From NCBI GenBank assembly GCA_900550455.1, contig URSE01000011.1, forward strand, positions 1 through 21,429: a DNA stretch of 21,429 nt. Direction: 5' to 3'. Each line of letters opens with the position of its first letter. Position 1 is the stretch's first letter. The notes below the pieces were generated by a model. It saw only the letters and a program-made list of their open reading frames with translations. It did no database searches and was not told the DNA's origin. The position numbers were made by a program, and so were the translations under genes. This DNA comes from an uncultured Veillonella sp. Its GTDB lineage: Bacteria; Bacillota; Negativicutes; Veillonellales; Veillonellaceae. This document shows positions 8,078 to 21,277 of the stretch, one piece after another.

Positions 8078-8096
8078 TAGGTCTAACTAGGACCTA
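8078..8096. repeat. Small hairpin between gatB and the unknown membrane gene
   Basis: TAGGTC (8078-8083) and GACCTA (8091-8096) form a six-base stem around a seven-base loop, just upstream of the ribosome site of the 143-residue protein. A second, overlapping GTTAG/CTAAC pairing (8076-8080 and 8083-8087) is also possible. There is no T-run, so it is not a terminator; it could trim or stabilise the transcript. Confidence 0.45.
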
Positions 8097-8107
8097 GCTA
8101 ACCTCTC

Positions 8108-9553
8108 TTATTCGGAAAGAATCTTACCAATCAATTGGTTTACAAGACCAGGATTTGCCTTACCTTGGGTTGCTTTCATAACACCACCAACTATAGCACC
8201 GACAGCTTTCTTATTACCAGCTTTATAGTCAGCTACGGCCTTTTCAGACTTAGCAATAACTTCGCGAACAATCTTTTCAATTTCTGCTGTATCCGTAATT
8301 TGTACAAGACCTTCTTCTTCTACTATGGTCTTAGGATCTTTACCAGATTCCCACATGGATACAATAACCTTCTTAGCAATTTTACCGGAAATTGTGTTGT
8401 TATCAATAAGGTCAATCATAGCAGCCAACATATTAGGTTTGACAGGTGCTTGATCAAAGGTCAAATTATGCTCATTAACCATTTTGGACAAGTCACCAAG
8501 CATCCAGTTAGCCACGGTTTTAGGATCAGCCCCTTCGTTGACAGATGCATCTAAATAGTCTGCCGTTGTCCGTTCAGCCGTCAAGATGAGAGCATCTTCA
8601 GAGGACAAGCCATAATCGGCCACAAAGCGATCATGCTTTGCATCTGGTAATTCAGGCAAGTTAGCCCGTGCCTCTTCGATTTGTTCATCAGAAATGACAA
8701 CTGGTGGCAAGTCAGGTTCTGGGAAGAAGCGGTAATCGTTTTCAGCTTCTTTCTTACGCATAGACAAGGTAACACCTTGGCTATCATCCCATGTCCGTGT
8801 TTCTTGGACCACTTGACCTCCATCTTCCACTAATTCAGCTTGGCGGAGGGCTTCGTATTCAACACCTTTTTGTATAGCCGACAAAGAGTTCATATTCTTA
8901 ATTTCTGACTTAGTGCCCAATGTTTCATCACCGCGAAGGCGGATAGAAATATTGGCATCAGCCCGAAGAGAGCCTTCTTCCATACGGCAATCGGATACAT
9001 CCAAGTACTTTAAGATAGACCGTAATTTTTCCACATAGGCCCGCGCTTCTGCACCGGAACGGATATCTGGTTCAGATACAATTTCTAGAAGTGGCACACC
9101 CGTACGATTGTAGTCTACATTAGAGGAGGAGGAATCAGAAATCGTAGCACCAGAGTGGACTAATTTACCAGCATCCTCTTCCATGTGAATCCGGTTAATC
9201 CGAATACGGCGCACTTGGCCATCCACTTCGATATCCAAATGACCATTCAAGCAGATTGGCAAATCGTATTGGGAAGTTTGCCAGTTCTTAGGCAAGTCAG
9301 GATAGAAGTACTGCTTGCGGTCGAACTTATTATAATGCAAAATTTCACAGTTTAGGGCTAAACCAACCTTAATGGCATATTCTACAACCTTTTTATTGAG
9401 GACTGGAAGAACCCCTGGAAGGCCTAAGCAGACAGGGCACACATGAGTATTTTGATCGCCGCCAAATTCAGTAGTACAACCACAGAAAATCTTAGATTTA
9501 GTTTTTAATTCCGTATGGACCTCAAGGCCTACGACGGTTTCGTATTTACTCAT
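8108..9553 (-). CDS. gatB: Asp-tRNA(Asn)/Glu-tRNA(Gln) amidotransferase subunit B
   Basis: GatB is the 481-residue subunit that binds misacylated Glu-tRNA(Gln) or Asp-tRNA(Asn), phosphorylates the acyl group with ATP, and uses ammonia from GatA to make the amide. The N-terminal '[19 protein letters not shown]' and '[20 protein letters not shown]' signatures are intact, and the 'CPVCLGLPG' segment carries the zinc-site cysteines. The C-terminal YqeY-like domain ends in '[16 protein letters not shown]'. Length is normal for the family (about 475). The ATG overlaps the gatA stop by four bases, with GGGGAGG just upstream, so the two subunits are translationally coupled. Confidence 0.98.
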   Translation of the reverse strand: MSKYETVVGLEVHTELKTKSKIFCGCTTEFGGDQNTHVCPVCLGLPGVLPVLNKKVVEYAIKVGLALNCEILHYNKFDRKQYFYPDLPKNWQTSQYDLPICLNGHLDIEVDGQVRRIRINRIHMEEDAGKLVHSGATISDSSSSNVDYNRTGVPLLEIVSEPDIRSGAEARAYVEKLRSILKYLDVSDCRMEEGSLRADANISIRLRGDETLGTKSEIKNMNSLSAIQKGVEYEALRQAELVEDGGQVVQETRTWDDSQGVTLSMRKKEAENDYRFFPEPDLPPVVISDEQIEEARANLPELPDAKHDRFVADYGLSSEDALILTAERTTADYLDASVNEGADPKTVANWMLGDLSKMVNEHNLTFDQAPVKPNMLAAMIDLIDNNTISGKIAKKVIVSMWESGKDPKTIVEEEGLVQITDTAEIEKIVREVIAKSEKAVADYKAGNKKAVGAIVGGVMKATQGKANPGLVNQLIGKILSE

Positions 9554-11010
9554 AGCAAAGCCTCCCCTGTTGGCGCCACAATTTTGCAGTCAGGACGCTC
9601 TTGTTCAAATGTATAGGCTGCACGAAGCAAGGCTTCTTCGCCCATAGCAGGGCCTAAAAGTTGCATACCAATTGGAAGACCCGCAGAGGACATGCCTGCA
9701 GGAATAGAAATGCCTGGTATGCCAGCAAGGTTAACCGGTACTGTACAGATATCTTCAAGATACATAGCCAATGGATCATTAGCCTTTTCACCAAACTTGT
9801 AAGATGTGTTAGGTGCTGTTGGGGTCAACAAGAGATCCACTTCTTGGAAGGCTTGGTCGAATTCATTTTTAATGACCCGACGTACCTGCAAGGCCTTCTT
9901 ATAGTAAGCATCATAATAACCAGAACGAAGTACATAGGTACCGAGCAATATGCGGCGTTGTACTTCCTTACCAAAGCCTTGGCTCCGCGTTTTGGTAGAC
10001 ATATCTACCAAGTTATCCGCCGGTACGCGTAGGCCGTAGGATACACCATCATAACGAGCCAAGTTAGAAGAAGCTTCCGCCAAGGCTACAATGTAGTATG
10101 CGGATAAAGCATACTTTGTGGATGGCAAGGAGACTTCCACGATTTGGGCGCCCAATTTTTTATAGGTATCAATTGCCTCTTCCATGGCCTTACGAACTTC
10201 TGGATTAAGGCCATCCCCAAAGAATTCCTTAGGCACACCGATTCTTAGGTTCTTAACATCATTGATAAGAGCCTTAGTATAGTCAGGACGCTCACCTGGA
10301 ATGGAGGTGGAATCCTTGTCGTCATGACCGGTAATGGCGTTCAATACAATAGCCGCATCTCTTACGTCCCGCGTTACAGGTCCAATTTGATCCAAGGAGG
10401 ATGCAAACGCGATGAGACCGTAGCGAGATACATTGCCATAGGTTGGTTTCATGCCCACCACACCACAGAAGGAGGCAGGTTGACGAATAGACCCACCGGT
10501 ATCAGAACCGAGGGACCAAATAGCAGACCCTGCAGATACAGAAGCTGCTGACCCACCGGAAGAACCACCTGGCACATATTCCTTATTCCATGGATTAGTC
10601 GTCTTACCTAAGGCAGAGTTTTCAGTAGACCCGCCCATGGCGAACTCATCCATATTAAGCTTACCCAAGGAAACGAAGTCTTGACCCTTCAATTTCTCAA
10701 TGACAGTGGCTGAGTAAGGGGGCACAAAATTTTCTAGCATCTTAGACGCACAAGTAGCCTTTTGCCCTTCGATGCAGATATTATCTTTAATGGCTCCTGG
10801 AATACCAGCTAGCATGGAAATATCTTGCCCCGCAGCGATTTTATCATCCACCGCTTGGGCCTTAGCCAAGGCTTCTTCATGAGAGTCAGACAAGTAGGCA
10901 CCCACTTGTGGTTCTACTTGCTCTTTATGTGCAATCACCGCCTTGGTCAATTCCACAGCGGAGATTTCTTTATTGGCAAGTTTCTTGTGAAGTTCGTGAA
11001 TTGTAGCCAC
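9550..11010 (-). CDS. gatA: Asp-tRNA(Asn)/Glu-tRNA(Gln) amidotransferase subunit A
   Basis: GatA is the 486-residue glutaminase subunit that releases ammonia from glutamine for GatB. It is an amidase-signature enzyme; the Ser-cisSer-Lys triad reads K75, S150 and S174 ('GAIKDN', '[10 protein letters not shown]', '[10 protein letters not shown]'), the same spacing as in characterised GatA. The start is GTG at 11010, with AGGAGG seven to eight bases upstream. It follows gatC by 11 bases and overlaps gatB by four. An organism with GatCAB normally lacks glutaminyl-tRNA synthetase, asparaginyl-tRNA synthetase or both, which fits a Firmicute-related host. Confidence 0.98.
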   Translation of the reverse strand: MATIHELHKKLANKEISAVELTKAVIAHKEQVEPQVGAYLSDSHEEALAKAQAVDDKIAAGQDISMLAGIPGAIKDNICIEGQKATCASKMLENFVPPYSATVIEKLKGQDFVSLGKLNMDEFAMGGSTENSALGKTTNPWNKEYVPGGSSGGSAASVSAGSAIWSLGSDTGGSIRQPASFCGVVGMKPTYGNVSRYGLIAFASSLDQIGPVTRDVRDAAIVLNAITGHDDKDSTSIPGERPDYTKALINDVKNLRIGVPKEFFGDGLNPEVRKAMEEAIDTYKKLGAQIVEVSLPSTKYALSAYYIVALAEASSNLARYDGVSYGLRVPADNLVDMSTKTRSQGFGKEVQRRILLGTYVLRSGYYDAYYKKALQVRRVIKNEFDQAFQEVDLLLTPTAPNTSYKFGEKANDPLAMYLEDICTVPVNLAGIPGISIPAGMSSAGLPIGMQLLGPAMGEEALLRAAYTFEQERPDCKIVAPTGEALL

Positions 11011-11021
11011 AGTGTCTCCTC

Positions 11022-11312
11022 CTAGTTTTGAACAACGCGTGGTACCGCGAAATAACCATCGTCTTCAACAGGCGCTGTAGACAAGGCTTTATCATGATCA
11101 ATAGATGGTTTAACTTGGTCTTCCCGCAACACATTTTGCAATGGCACAGCATGAGCCATAGTCTCAACACCATCCAAATCCAATTCGTTTAATTGTTCCA
11201 CATAGGAAAGAATATCAGACAATTCCTTTTCCAATTGTGGCATATTCTCTTCGCTCACTTCCAACCGAGAAAGTCTAGCGATTGTTTTAATATCATCGCG
11301 ACTGATTTTCAT
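11022..11312 (-). CDS. gatC: Asp-tRNA(Asn)/Glu-tRNA(Gln) amidotransferase subunit C
   Basis: GatC is a 96-residue scaffold that wraps around GatA and holds it to GatB. The N-terminal '[15 protein letters not shown]' helix and the central '[21 protein letters not shown]' segment are the two conserved parts, followed by 'LREDQVKPS'. Length is standard. The ATG has AAAGGAAG about seven bases upstream. It is the first gene of the gatCAB block and lies 51 bases after ligA, with its own promoter in that gap. Confidence 0.96.
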   Translation of the reverse strand: MKISRDDIKTIARLSRLEVSEENMPQLEKELSDILSYVEQLNELDLDGVETMAHAVPLQNVLREDQVKPSIDHDKALSTAPVEDDGYFAVPRVVQN

Positions 11313-11342
11313 GAGTCCACTTCCTTTCAGTATACGTTCCTT

Positions 11343-15570
<4,228 letters not shown>

Positions 15571-15614
15571 AGATACCCTCCCAACTTTGATCTTCTTGTA
15601 CCAGTGGATAAACG

Positions 15615-15647
15615 AAAATAGAAACGCCGCTAAAAGCAACGTTTCTA
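15615..15647 (-). terminator. Intrinsic terminator after ppaC
   Basis: On the minus strand TAGAAACGTTGC and GCGGCGTTTCTA form a 12-pair stem (two G-T pairs) around TTTTA, followed by TTTTCGTTT. It lies 23 bases after the ppaC stop. The T-run is broken, so termination may be partial. The leaked transcript could feed pcrA, for which no strong promoter is visible. Confidence 0.8.
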
Positions 15648-15669
15648 CTTATACCTTAAGTCTCAGCTC

Positions 15670-16605
15670 TTATGCCATAGCCTCCAAGATAGGAGGTGCG
15701 ATTTGTTTTTTACGGGACATTGTCTTAGGCAAGTATACCCCATTATTTTCTACATCCTTTTGGAAGGCTGCTTTCACAACACCTTCTACATCACCTGCAT
15801 AGAGCAAGGTTGTAGCTTCTTCCAAGATATTGGTCACCATGAGGTAGGATGCATCATAGTTTTTGCCAGCTCGAAGGGCTTCTAAAGCACTTACCAAAAG
15901 CTCTTGTTGAGCCAAAACATCAGTGGTATCCATAACGGAAATTTGCGCAATAGAAATGGTTTGTCCCCCTTGGGAGAATTCCTTCATGTCTGTGCGAACA
16001 ATGTCCTCTGCAGAGAGATCGGAGATATCCGCGCCAGCCTTTAGCATATCCATGCCATAGCTTTCGTAATCTATACCTGCAATCTTAGCCAAGTATTCGA
16101 CGGCAGCCTTATCTTCTGGGGTGCAGGTTGGAGACCGGAAGAGAACTGTGTCGGAAATAATGGCGGACATGAGAACCCCAGCCACATTCTTAGGGATTTC
16201 TTGACCCGCTTCCTTGTAGAGCTTAGTTACAAGTGTGCAGGAAGAACCAACTGGTTCGATGCGAATCAAAATAGGAGAAGCTGTTTCAAAGTCACCCAAG
16301 CGGTGATGGTCAATAACAGCAACAATATTAGCATCTTCATGGCCATCGATAATTTGCTTGGATTCATTGTGGTCCACCAAGACAACCTTATCATCAGGTC
16401 CCAAAACTTGTGAGAAGTGAGAGACCGCTTGTGGATGGGTAAAACCAAAATGATCCAAGACATACTTAGTTTCTTTATTGAGGTCGCCAGCGCAAATGGC
16501 AACAGCGTCATGACCAGTTTGTTTCAACAAATTAGCATAAGCAATAGCAGCACAAACGGAATCAGTATCTGGGCTCTTGTGGCCTGTTACAAAAATCTTA
16601 CTCAT
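15670..16605 (-). CDS. ppaC: Manganese-dependent inorganic pyrophosphatase (family II)
   Basis: This 311-residue cytoplasmic enzyme hydrolyses pyrophosphate to phosphate and so drives biosynthetic reactions forward. It is a DHH-family protein. Metal ligands are visible as H9, D13 and D15 (GHKSPDTDS), D78 (VDHN), and the DHH motif with H100 and H101. 'MSAIISDTVLF' holds the later aspartate. The C-terminal DHHA2 domain ends in SRKKQ near residue 300, the substrate-binding motif of family II enzymes. There is no CBS insertion, so it is the unregulated short form. The ATG has AGAGG eight bases upstream. It stands alone between two terminators with its own promoter. Confidence 0.97.
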   Translation of the reverse strand: MSKIFVTGHKSPDTDSVCAAIAYANLLKQTGHDAVAICAGDLNKETKYVLDHFGFTHPQAVSHFSQVLGPDDKVVLVDHNESKQIIDGHEDANIVAVIDHHRLGDFETASPILIRIEPVGSSCTLVTKLYKEAGQEIPKNVAGVLMSAIISDTVLFRSPTCTPEDKAAVEYLAKIAGIDYESYGMDMLKAGADISDLSAEDIVRTDMKEFSQGGQTISIAQISVMDTTDVLAQQELLVSALEALRAGKNYDASYLMVTNILEEATTLLYAGDVEGVVKAAFQKDVENNGVYLPKTMSRKKQIAPPILEAMA

Positions 16606-16689
16606 TGTATACCTCTTTCAAAATCTATTTCCATAAGCCTGATAAAGAATCACTTTTACGAGGCCATCTGGGTCTAATTTACTGTAATT

Positions 16690-16718
16690 AGTATACCATA
16701 ATGGTCTTTTTCTATAAA
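16690..16718 (-). promoter_or_regulatory. Promoter of ppaC
   Basis: On the minus strand TTTATA (16713-16718) and TATACT (16690-16695) are 17 bases apart, and TGG just before the -10 makes it extended. The core TATGGTATAcTAA is nearly the same as the radical SAM operon promoter. It leaves an untranslated leader of about 80 bases before the ppaC ATG. Confidence 0.65.
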
Positions 16719-16796
16719 TAAAAAATCCATATTTTCCTGGGCCCATCACCTTTCGAAAAGAATTTGAATAGGACATACTCTTACCATAAATAAAGC

Positions 16797-16828
16797 AAAA
16801 AAAAAGAGACTTCCCTGAGGAAATCTCT
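16797..16828 (-). terminator. Terminator of the RND efflux operon
   Basis: On the minus strand AGAGATTTCC and GGAAGTCTCT (16819-16828 and 16805-16814) pair over 10 bases with one G-T pair around TCAG, followed by a run of T (16797-16805, partly shared with the stem). A-rich sequence also flanks the other side. It lies 43 bases after the permease stop. Confidence 0.9.
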
Positions 16829-16871
16829 TTTCTTATAAGCTTAGATAAAGATGTCTATCTAGTAGCTAGTA

Positions 16872-19800
16872 CTAATCTTTATCTTGATCACTAGATGTAT
16901 CATCACCTTTAATCTTTGGCATTTTAAAGGTTTCCACAATGATAAAGAGCATTGGGATAATGAAGATGCCGAAGAGCGTTGCTGTGGTCATACCAGCAGC
17001 TACAGTTACACCCATAGATACACGGGCTGCTGCGCCAGCACCAGAGGAGAGGGCTAGAGGCAATACACCTAAGATGAAGGCGAAGGAGGTCATGAGAATT
17101 GGACGGAGACGAATCTTAGCTGCTTCGATAGCTGCATCCACAGGACGCATGCCCCGTTCATCTACACGGACCTTAGCATACTCGATAATCAAAATAGCAT
17201 TCTTCGCGGCCAAACCAATCAAGGTAAGGATACCGATTTGCATATAAATATCGTTAGACAAGGGATGGGAGCTAACGAAATTCAATAGAGCTGGTACTAC
17301 AGAAGCACCAAAGATACCAGATGGTACAGAGAAGAGAACCGCAAATGGTACCTTCCAGGATTCATACAAGGCTGCCAAGATGAGGAATACGAAGATGAGG
17401 CCTAGCCCTAAGATGATTACAGTTTGGGAACCCGCCTTAACTTCTTCACGAGTTTGACCAGACCAATCATAGGTATAGCCTTGTGGCAAGTTAGTCTTAG
17501 CCAATTCTTTTAAGGCCTTAATGGCATCGCCAGTAGATCCAGAAGGAGTTACATTAATGGATACAGCAGGTGCATTGTTAAAGCGCGTAATAGTCGCTGC
17601 AGAGCCTGTATCATGTTGCGTAATATAGTTACTTACAGGAACTGTCTTCCCGGCGGAGTTTTTAACATAAAGCATATTTAAGTTATCCGTATTTTGACGG
17701 AATGCCTGTTCAGCTTCGACCACAACTTTATAGTTTTTACCGAACTCTGTGAAATCATTAACTTGAACAGACCCGTAGAAGGTTTGCAAGGTAGAGAAGA
17801 TATCAGCAATATTAACTCCATCTTGTGCCGCTTTTTCGCGATTAATGTCAAACTTGAGGGTTGGCGTACCTGTAGAGAAGGTCGTGTAAGCCTTAGTAAT
17901 GTTAGGATCTTGGTTAGCTGCTGCCAAGAATTGGTTAACATTTTGCGCCATCACAGCGGTAGAGTCACCACCCTTATTGATGATGTACATGCTAATACCA
18001 CCGGTCTTACCTAAACCTGGGATAGATGGTGGATTGAGAGCCAATACGGTTGCTTCAGGTACACCATTACCGGTAACAGCAAACGTCTTACCAATCTTAG
18101 CCCCTACCCCTTGATCAGCCCGAGTCCGTTGATCCCAGTCATTGAGAACCGCAAAGATAGCACCAGCGGAGGATTTTTGACCACCACCTAAGAGGTCAAA
18201 GCCTGCTACGGTAAAGATTGTATCGTAGTCAGGATCTTCTACCACATTGCCATCCTTATCCTTAGTATAGCGAACGAGATCGCGGATTTTAGACAAGGTT
18301 GCCAAGGTTCGACCTTGGGTGGCCCCATCAGGAAGATTGACAGCGATCATGTAGTAGCCCCCATCTTCCGCAGGTACGAAGGATGACGGTAAGAGCTTAA
18401 AGGCCCCTAGGGAGGCAACTACGAAGAATACGAGTACAGCTACAGTCACCCATAACTTACGGGCTAACTTAGCCAATTGGAAGCCGTACCAATCGGAGAA
18501 TCGTTCCAAATAGTAATTGAACTTATTCAAATACCGATGAAGGATATCGTCCTTTTTCTTTGGCACATGTGGTTTCAACATAGTAGCGCATAAGGCCGGC
18601 GTCAACACCAAGGCCACGATAGCAGATATAGCTACAGAAACAGCGATGGTCAAGGCAAATTGCTTGTAGAGGATACCGGTCATACCACCCATGAAGGATA
18701 CTGGTACGAATACAGCACACAAAACGAAGGCTACGCCGATAACAGGACCTTGCACATTTTGCATAGCGATCATAGCCGCTTCTTTAGGCGTCTTACCATT
18801 ATATTTGAGTTCGTATTCAACCGCTTCAACCACGACGATGGCATCATCGACAACAAGGCCGATAGCCAATACCATGGCGAAGAGGGTTAAGGTGTTGATG
18901 GTAAACCCTAACACCGTAAAGGCCGCAAAGGTCCCCAAAAGGGATACAGGAACGGCAATCATCGGAATGAGAGTGGACCGCCAAGATTGTAGGAAGATAT
19001 AAACTACCAGGAGTACCAAGAGCAAGGCTTCTACAAAGGTATGGATAACTTCTTCAATAGAAGCAGATACAAACTTGGTATTATCTACGACTACATTGTA
19101 CTCCATGCCTGGTGGGAAGGATTTAGCTTGTTCTTCCAACACAGCACGTATATTTTTGATGGTTTGGATAGCATTCGCATCATTTTGAAGGGATACAGCA
19201 AAACCAGCAGAAGGAATACCATTTTGCAAGGCTGCGAAATTGTAGCCCTTCTTACCCAATTCTAACCGAGCCACATCCTTCAAATGAAGGACATTACCAT
19301 TGGATGTTTTAAGAGCAATATTGCCAAATTCATCTGCCGATGTCAAACGACCTTGTACTACGATTGGGTACTGGAATTGTTGCTCACCTTTAGTAGGTTC
19401 TTCCCCTACCGTACCAGCAGCAGCCTGCATGTTTTGACTCTTAATGGCAGAAATAATATCTGCTGTCGTCAAACCATACTTGGCCATCTTAGAAGGATCT
19501 ACCCATACCCGCATAGCATAGTCAGCTCCGAACTCTTGTACAGAACCGACACCAGAAACGGATTTAATAGCATCCATCATATAGTTAGACCCATAGTTCT
19601 TGAGGAAGACGTCATCATAGGTCCCGTCTGGAGAAACCAGGGAGAAGATGAAGGCCATATCACCAGAGGATTTAGTGGTAGTTACACCAACTTGTTGTAC
19701 TTCAGATGGCAATTGAGCCGTAGCTCGTTGTACCCGGTTGGATACATTAACCGTATCCATGTCCGCATCGGAATCTTGCGTAAATTGAATGGATAAGGAA

Positions 19801-20063
19801 TAGGTACCAGTATTGGTGGAGTTAGAAGTCATGAAATCCATATGCTCTACACCAATCATTTGGTTTTCAATAACAGAGGCCACTGTATCGTTGACAACCT
19901 GGGACGTAGCCCCCGTATAGGCTGTGGAAACTTGTACAGTGGGCGGTGCTATTTGTGGATACCGTGCTACCGGTAGGTTGATCATAGACATCAACCCTGC
20001 CAAGGTAATCACTAAAGCGATTACGATAGCAAAGATAGGACGGTTAATAAAGAACTTTGACAC
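16872..20063 (-). CDS. RND efflux permease, HAE-1 (AcrB/MexB) type
   Basis: This 1063-residue inner-membrane proton antiporter would pump hydrophobic drugs or toxins out of the periplasm and inner membrane. It resembles AcrB in length (1049) and layout: TM1 at about 9-29, a porter domain with 'VNVSNRVQRATAQLPSEVQQVGV', TM2-6 at about 340-495, a second large periplasmic part and TM8-12. The proton-relay aspartates are D406 and D407 in 'GLVVDDAIVVVE', and the TM10 lysine lies in 'LAAKNAILIIEYAK'. All relay residues are intact. The start is GTG at 20063, with AGGAGGT overlapping the adaptor stop, a tight coupling. The C-terminus ends in an acidic tail. Substrates cannot be told from sequence. 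Confidence 0.96.
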   Translation of the reverse strand: MSKFFINRPIFAIVIALVITLAGLMSMINLPVARYPQIAPPTVQVSTAYTGATSQVVNDTVASVIENQMIGVEHMDFMTSNSTNTGTYSLSIQFTQDSDADMDTVNVSNRVQRATAQLPSEVQQVGVTTTKSSGDMAFIFSLVSPDGTYDDVFLKNYGSNYMMDAIKSVSGVGSVQEFGADYAMRVWVDPSKMAKYGLTTADIISAIKSQNMQAAAGTVGEEPTKGEQQFQYPIVVQGRLTSADEFGNIALKTSNGNVLHLKDVARLELGKKGYNFAALQNGIPSAGFAVSLQNDANAIQTIKNIRAVLEEQAKSFPPGMEYNVVVDNTKFVSASIEEVIHTFVEALLLVLLVVYIFLQSWRSTLIPMIAVPVSLLGTFAAFTVLGFTINTLTLFAMVLAIGLVVDDAIVVVEAVEYELKYNGKTPKEAAMIAMQNVQGPVIGVAFVLCAVFVPVSFMGGMTGILYKQFALTIAVSVAISAIVALVLTPALCATMLKPHVPKKKDDILHRYLNKFNYYLERFSDWYGFQLAKLARKLWVTVAVLVFFVVASLGAFKLLPSSFVPAEDGGYYMIAVNLPDGATQGRTLATLSKIRDLVRYTKDKDGNVVEDPDYDTIFTVAGFDLLGGGQKSSAGAIFAVLNDWDQRTRADQGVGAKIGKTFAVTGNGVPEATVLALNPPSIPGLGKTGGISMYIINKGGDSTAVMAQNVNQFLAAANQDPNITKAYTTFSTGTPTLKFDINREKAAQDGVNIADIFSTLQTFYGSVQVNDFTEFGKNYKVVVEAEQAFRQNTDNLNMLYVKNSAGKTVPVSNYITQHDTGSAATITRFNNAPAVSINVTPSGSTGDAIKALKELAKTNLPQGYTYDWSGQTREEVKAGSQTVIILGLGLIFVFLILAALYESWKVPFAVLFSVPSGIFGASVVPALLNFVSSHPLSNDIYMQIGILTLIGLAAKNAILIIEYAKVRVDERGMRPVDAAIEAAKIRLRPILMTSFAFILGVLPLALSSGAGAAARVSMGVTVAAGMTTATLFGIFIIPMLFIIVETFKMPKIKGDDTSSDQDKD

Positions 20064-20073
20064 GCCTTACCTC

Positions 20074-21198
20074 CTAGTTAGATTGGTCGACTTCTTCTTT
20101 GCTAAGGATTTTAGCATTGACCTTAGCACCATCGCGAATCTTGGTTAAGCCATCAACGACGATTTCTTCGCCAGCCTTGAGGCCTCCCTTAACGATTGTG
20201 TAAGCACCCTTAGTAGCGCCTACTTCGATAGGTACTTGTTTTACAGTGCCATCATCTTGTACAACGAAGACAAACTTCTTATCCAATACTTGTTGGATAG
20301 CCCGGCTAGGTACCAAGATGGCATCTTTTTGAACTGTACCTGGAGAGATAACAGTACCAAACATGTTAGCCAAAAGCTTATGGTCTGGATTAGGGAAGGA
20401 TGCTTTTAAGATCAACTTACCTGTACCATTATCCAGGTTACGAGCAGCTTGCACTAGCTTACCTGTATGTTCATAGGTAGACCCATCAGCCAATTGCAAT
20501 TGAAGTTCTTCTGCTTGACCATTGGTTTGATCCTTCATGAATTCCAAGTATTCTTGTTCGGACAAGGAGAATTGAACGAAGGCAGGATCGATGGAATCAA
20601 TGGTTACCAAGGTAGTAGAACCAGCTTGTACATAAGTACCCAAATCTACGTCATCCATTTCCAAGGTGCCGGAATAAGGGGCATAAACGATAGTATCATT
20701 GAGGTTGTCTTCAGCGATTTGAACCTGAGCTTGGTAAGCTTGGTAAGAAGCTCGTGCTTGTTCTGCTGCAGACGCTTGTGTATCAACCGTTTGTTGAGCA
20801 ATGGCATTTTGAGCGGCCAAGGTTTGATAGCGACCCAAGTCTACTTGTGCATTTTTGTAGGCCGCATTAGCATTAGCCGCTTGGGCTTGTGCTTGCGCTA
20901 AATTAGCTTGGTATTGACGGGAATCAATCTTGTAAAGAGGTTGACCCGCAACCACTTGATCCCCACCCTTAACATACTTTTCTGTTACATAGCCAGATAC
21001 ACGGGCATGAACAGCTACAGAATTTTCAGAGACAATGGTACCACTGAAGGATTCTGGGATATTCGTGTCGGAAGCGGAGATCTTGTAAGCATTAACCGCT
21101 ACATCTCCAGACTTTTGACCCGCATTAGCTCCACAACCTGTCGCCAATAGAGCGGATAAAGCCGCCGCTACGAGCATAGCAGAATAACGAAACTTCAT
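20074..21198 (-). CDS. RND efflux periplasmic adaptor, lipoprotein (AcrA/MexA type)
   Basis: This 374-residue membrane-fusion protein should bridge the permease to an outer-membrane channel. The signal peptide runs to LLATGC with the acylated cysteine at residue 22, so it would be an inner-membrane-anchored lipoprotein. The first lipoyl half is at about 63-97 ('VHARVSGYVTEKYVKGGDQV'). An Ala/Gln-rich helical hairpin follows at about 97-168, then the second lipoyl half ('VYAPYSGTLEMDDVDLGTYV'), a beta-barrel and a membrane-proximal domain ('RAIQQVLDKKFVFVV'). The ATG at 21198 has AGGAG eight bases upstream. It is the first gene of its operon; the permease follows after 10 bases. Confidence 0.95.
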   Translation of the reverse strand: MKFRYSAMLVAAALSALLATGCGANAGQKSGDVAVNAYKISASDTNIPESFSGTIVSENSVAVHARVSGYVTEKYVKGGDQVVAGQPLYKIDSRQYQANLAQAQAQAANANAAYKNAQVDLGRYQTLAAQNAIAQQTVDTQASAAEQARASYQAYQAQVQIAEDNLNDTIVYAPYSGTLEMDDVDLGTYVQAGSTTLVTIDSIDPAFVQFSLSEQEYLEFMKDQTNGQAEELQLQLADGSTYEHTGKLVQAARNLDNGTGKLILKASFPNPDHKLLANMFGTVISPGTVQKDAILVPSRAIQQVLDKKFVFVVQDDGTVKQVPIEVGATKGAYTIVKGGLKAGEEIVVDGLTKIRDGAKVNAKILSKEEVDQSN

Positions 21199-21248
21199 AT
21201 GCTTTCTCCTTTTATAGAATTGAGTAATTACTTTTTTAAATACACTCT

Positions 21249-21277
21249 ATTCTACCGAAGATAGACTAGATAGTCAA
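21249..21277 (-). promoter_or_regulatory. Consensus promoter of the RND efflux operon
   Basis: On the minus strand TTGACT (21272-21277) and TAGAAT (21249-21254) are separated by 17 bases. Each hexamer matches the sigma-70/sigma-A consensus at five of six positions, the best promoter in the window. The start of transcription should be near 21242, giving a leader of about 44 bases to the adaptor ATG. Confidence 0.8.
21264..21275. promoter_or_regulatory. Candidate operator dyad over the -35 of the pump promoter
   Basis: GACTA and TAGTC flank a two-base centre and overlap the -35 hexamer. A second, looser dyad, TCTAT and ATAGA, spans the -10 side (about 21247-21266). Efflux pump promoters are often blocked by a TetR- or MarR-type repressor at such sites. 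No regulator gene is in the window, so this is inference. Confidence 0.4.

Noticed and set aside
8135..8554. 139-codon plus-strand open frame
   Set aside because: Opposite gatB, an essential conserved gene; no ribosome site and no known features.
15571..15639. 23-codon upstream extension of pcrA, resembling a hydrophobic leader
   Set aside because: It reads through the ppaC terminator hairpin; the cytosolic helicase needs no leader and the ATG at 15570 has a strong ribosome site.
19284..19796. 170-codon plus-strand open frame
   Set aside because: Opposite the permease porter domain; a shadow of biased codon use, with no recognisable domain.
20467..20901. 144-codon plus-strand open frame
   Set aside because: It lies wholly opposite the adaptor gene, whose domains are clear; no family features in the translation.
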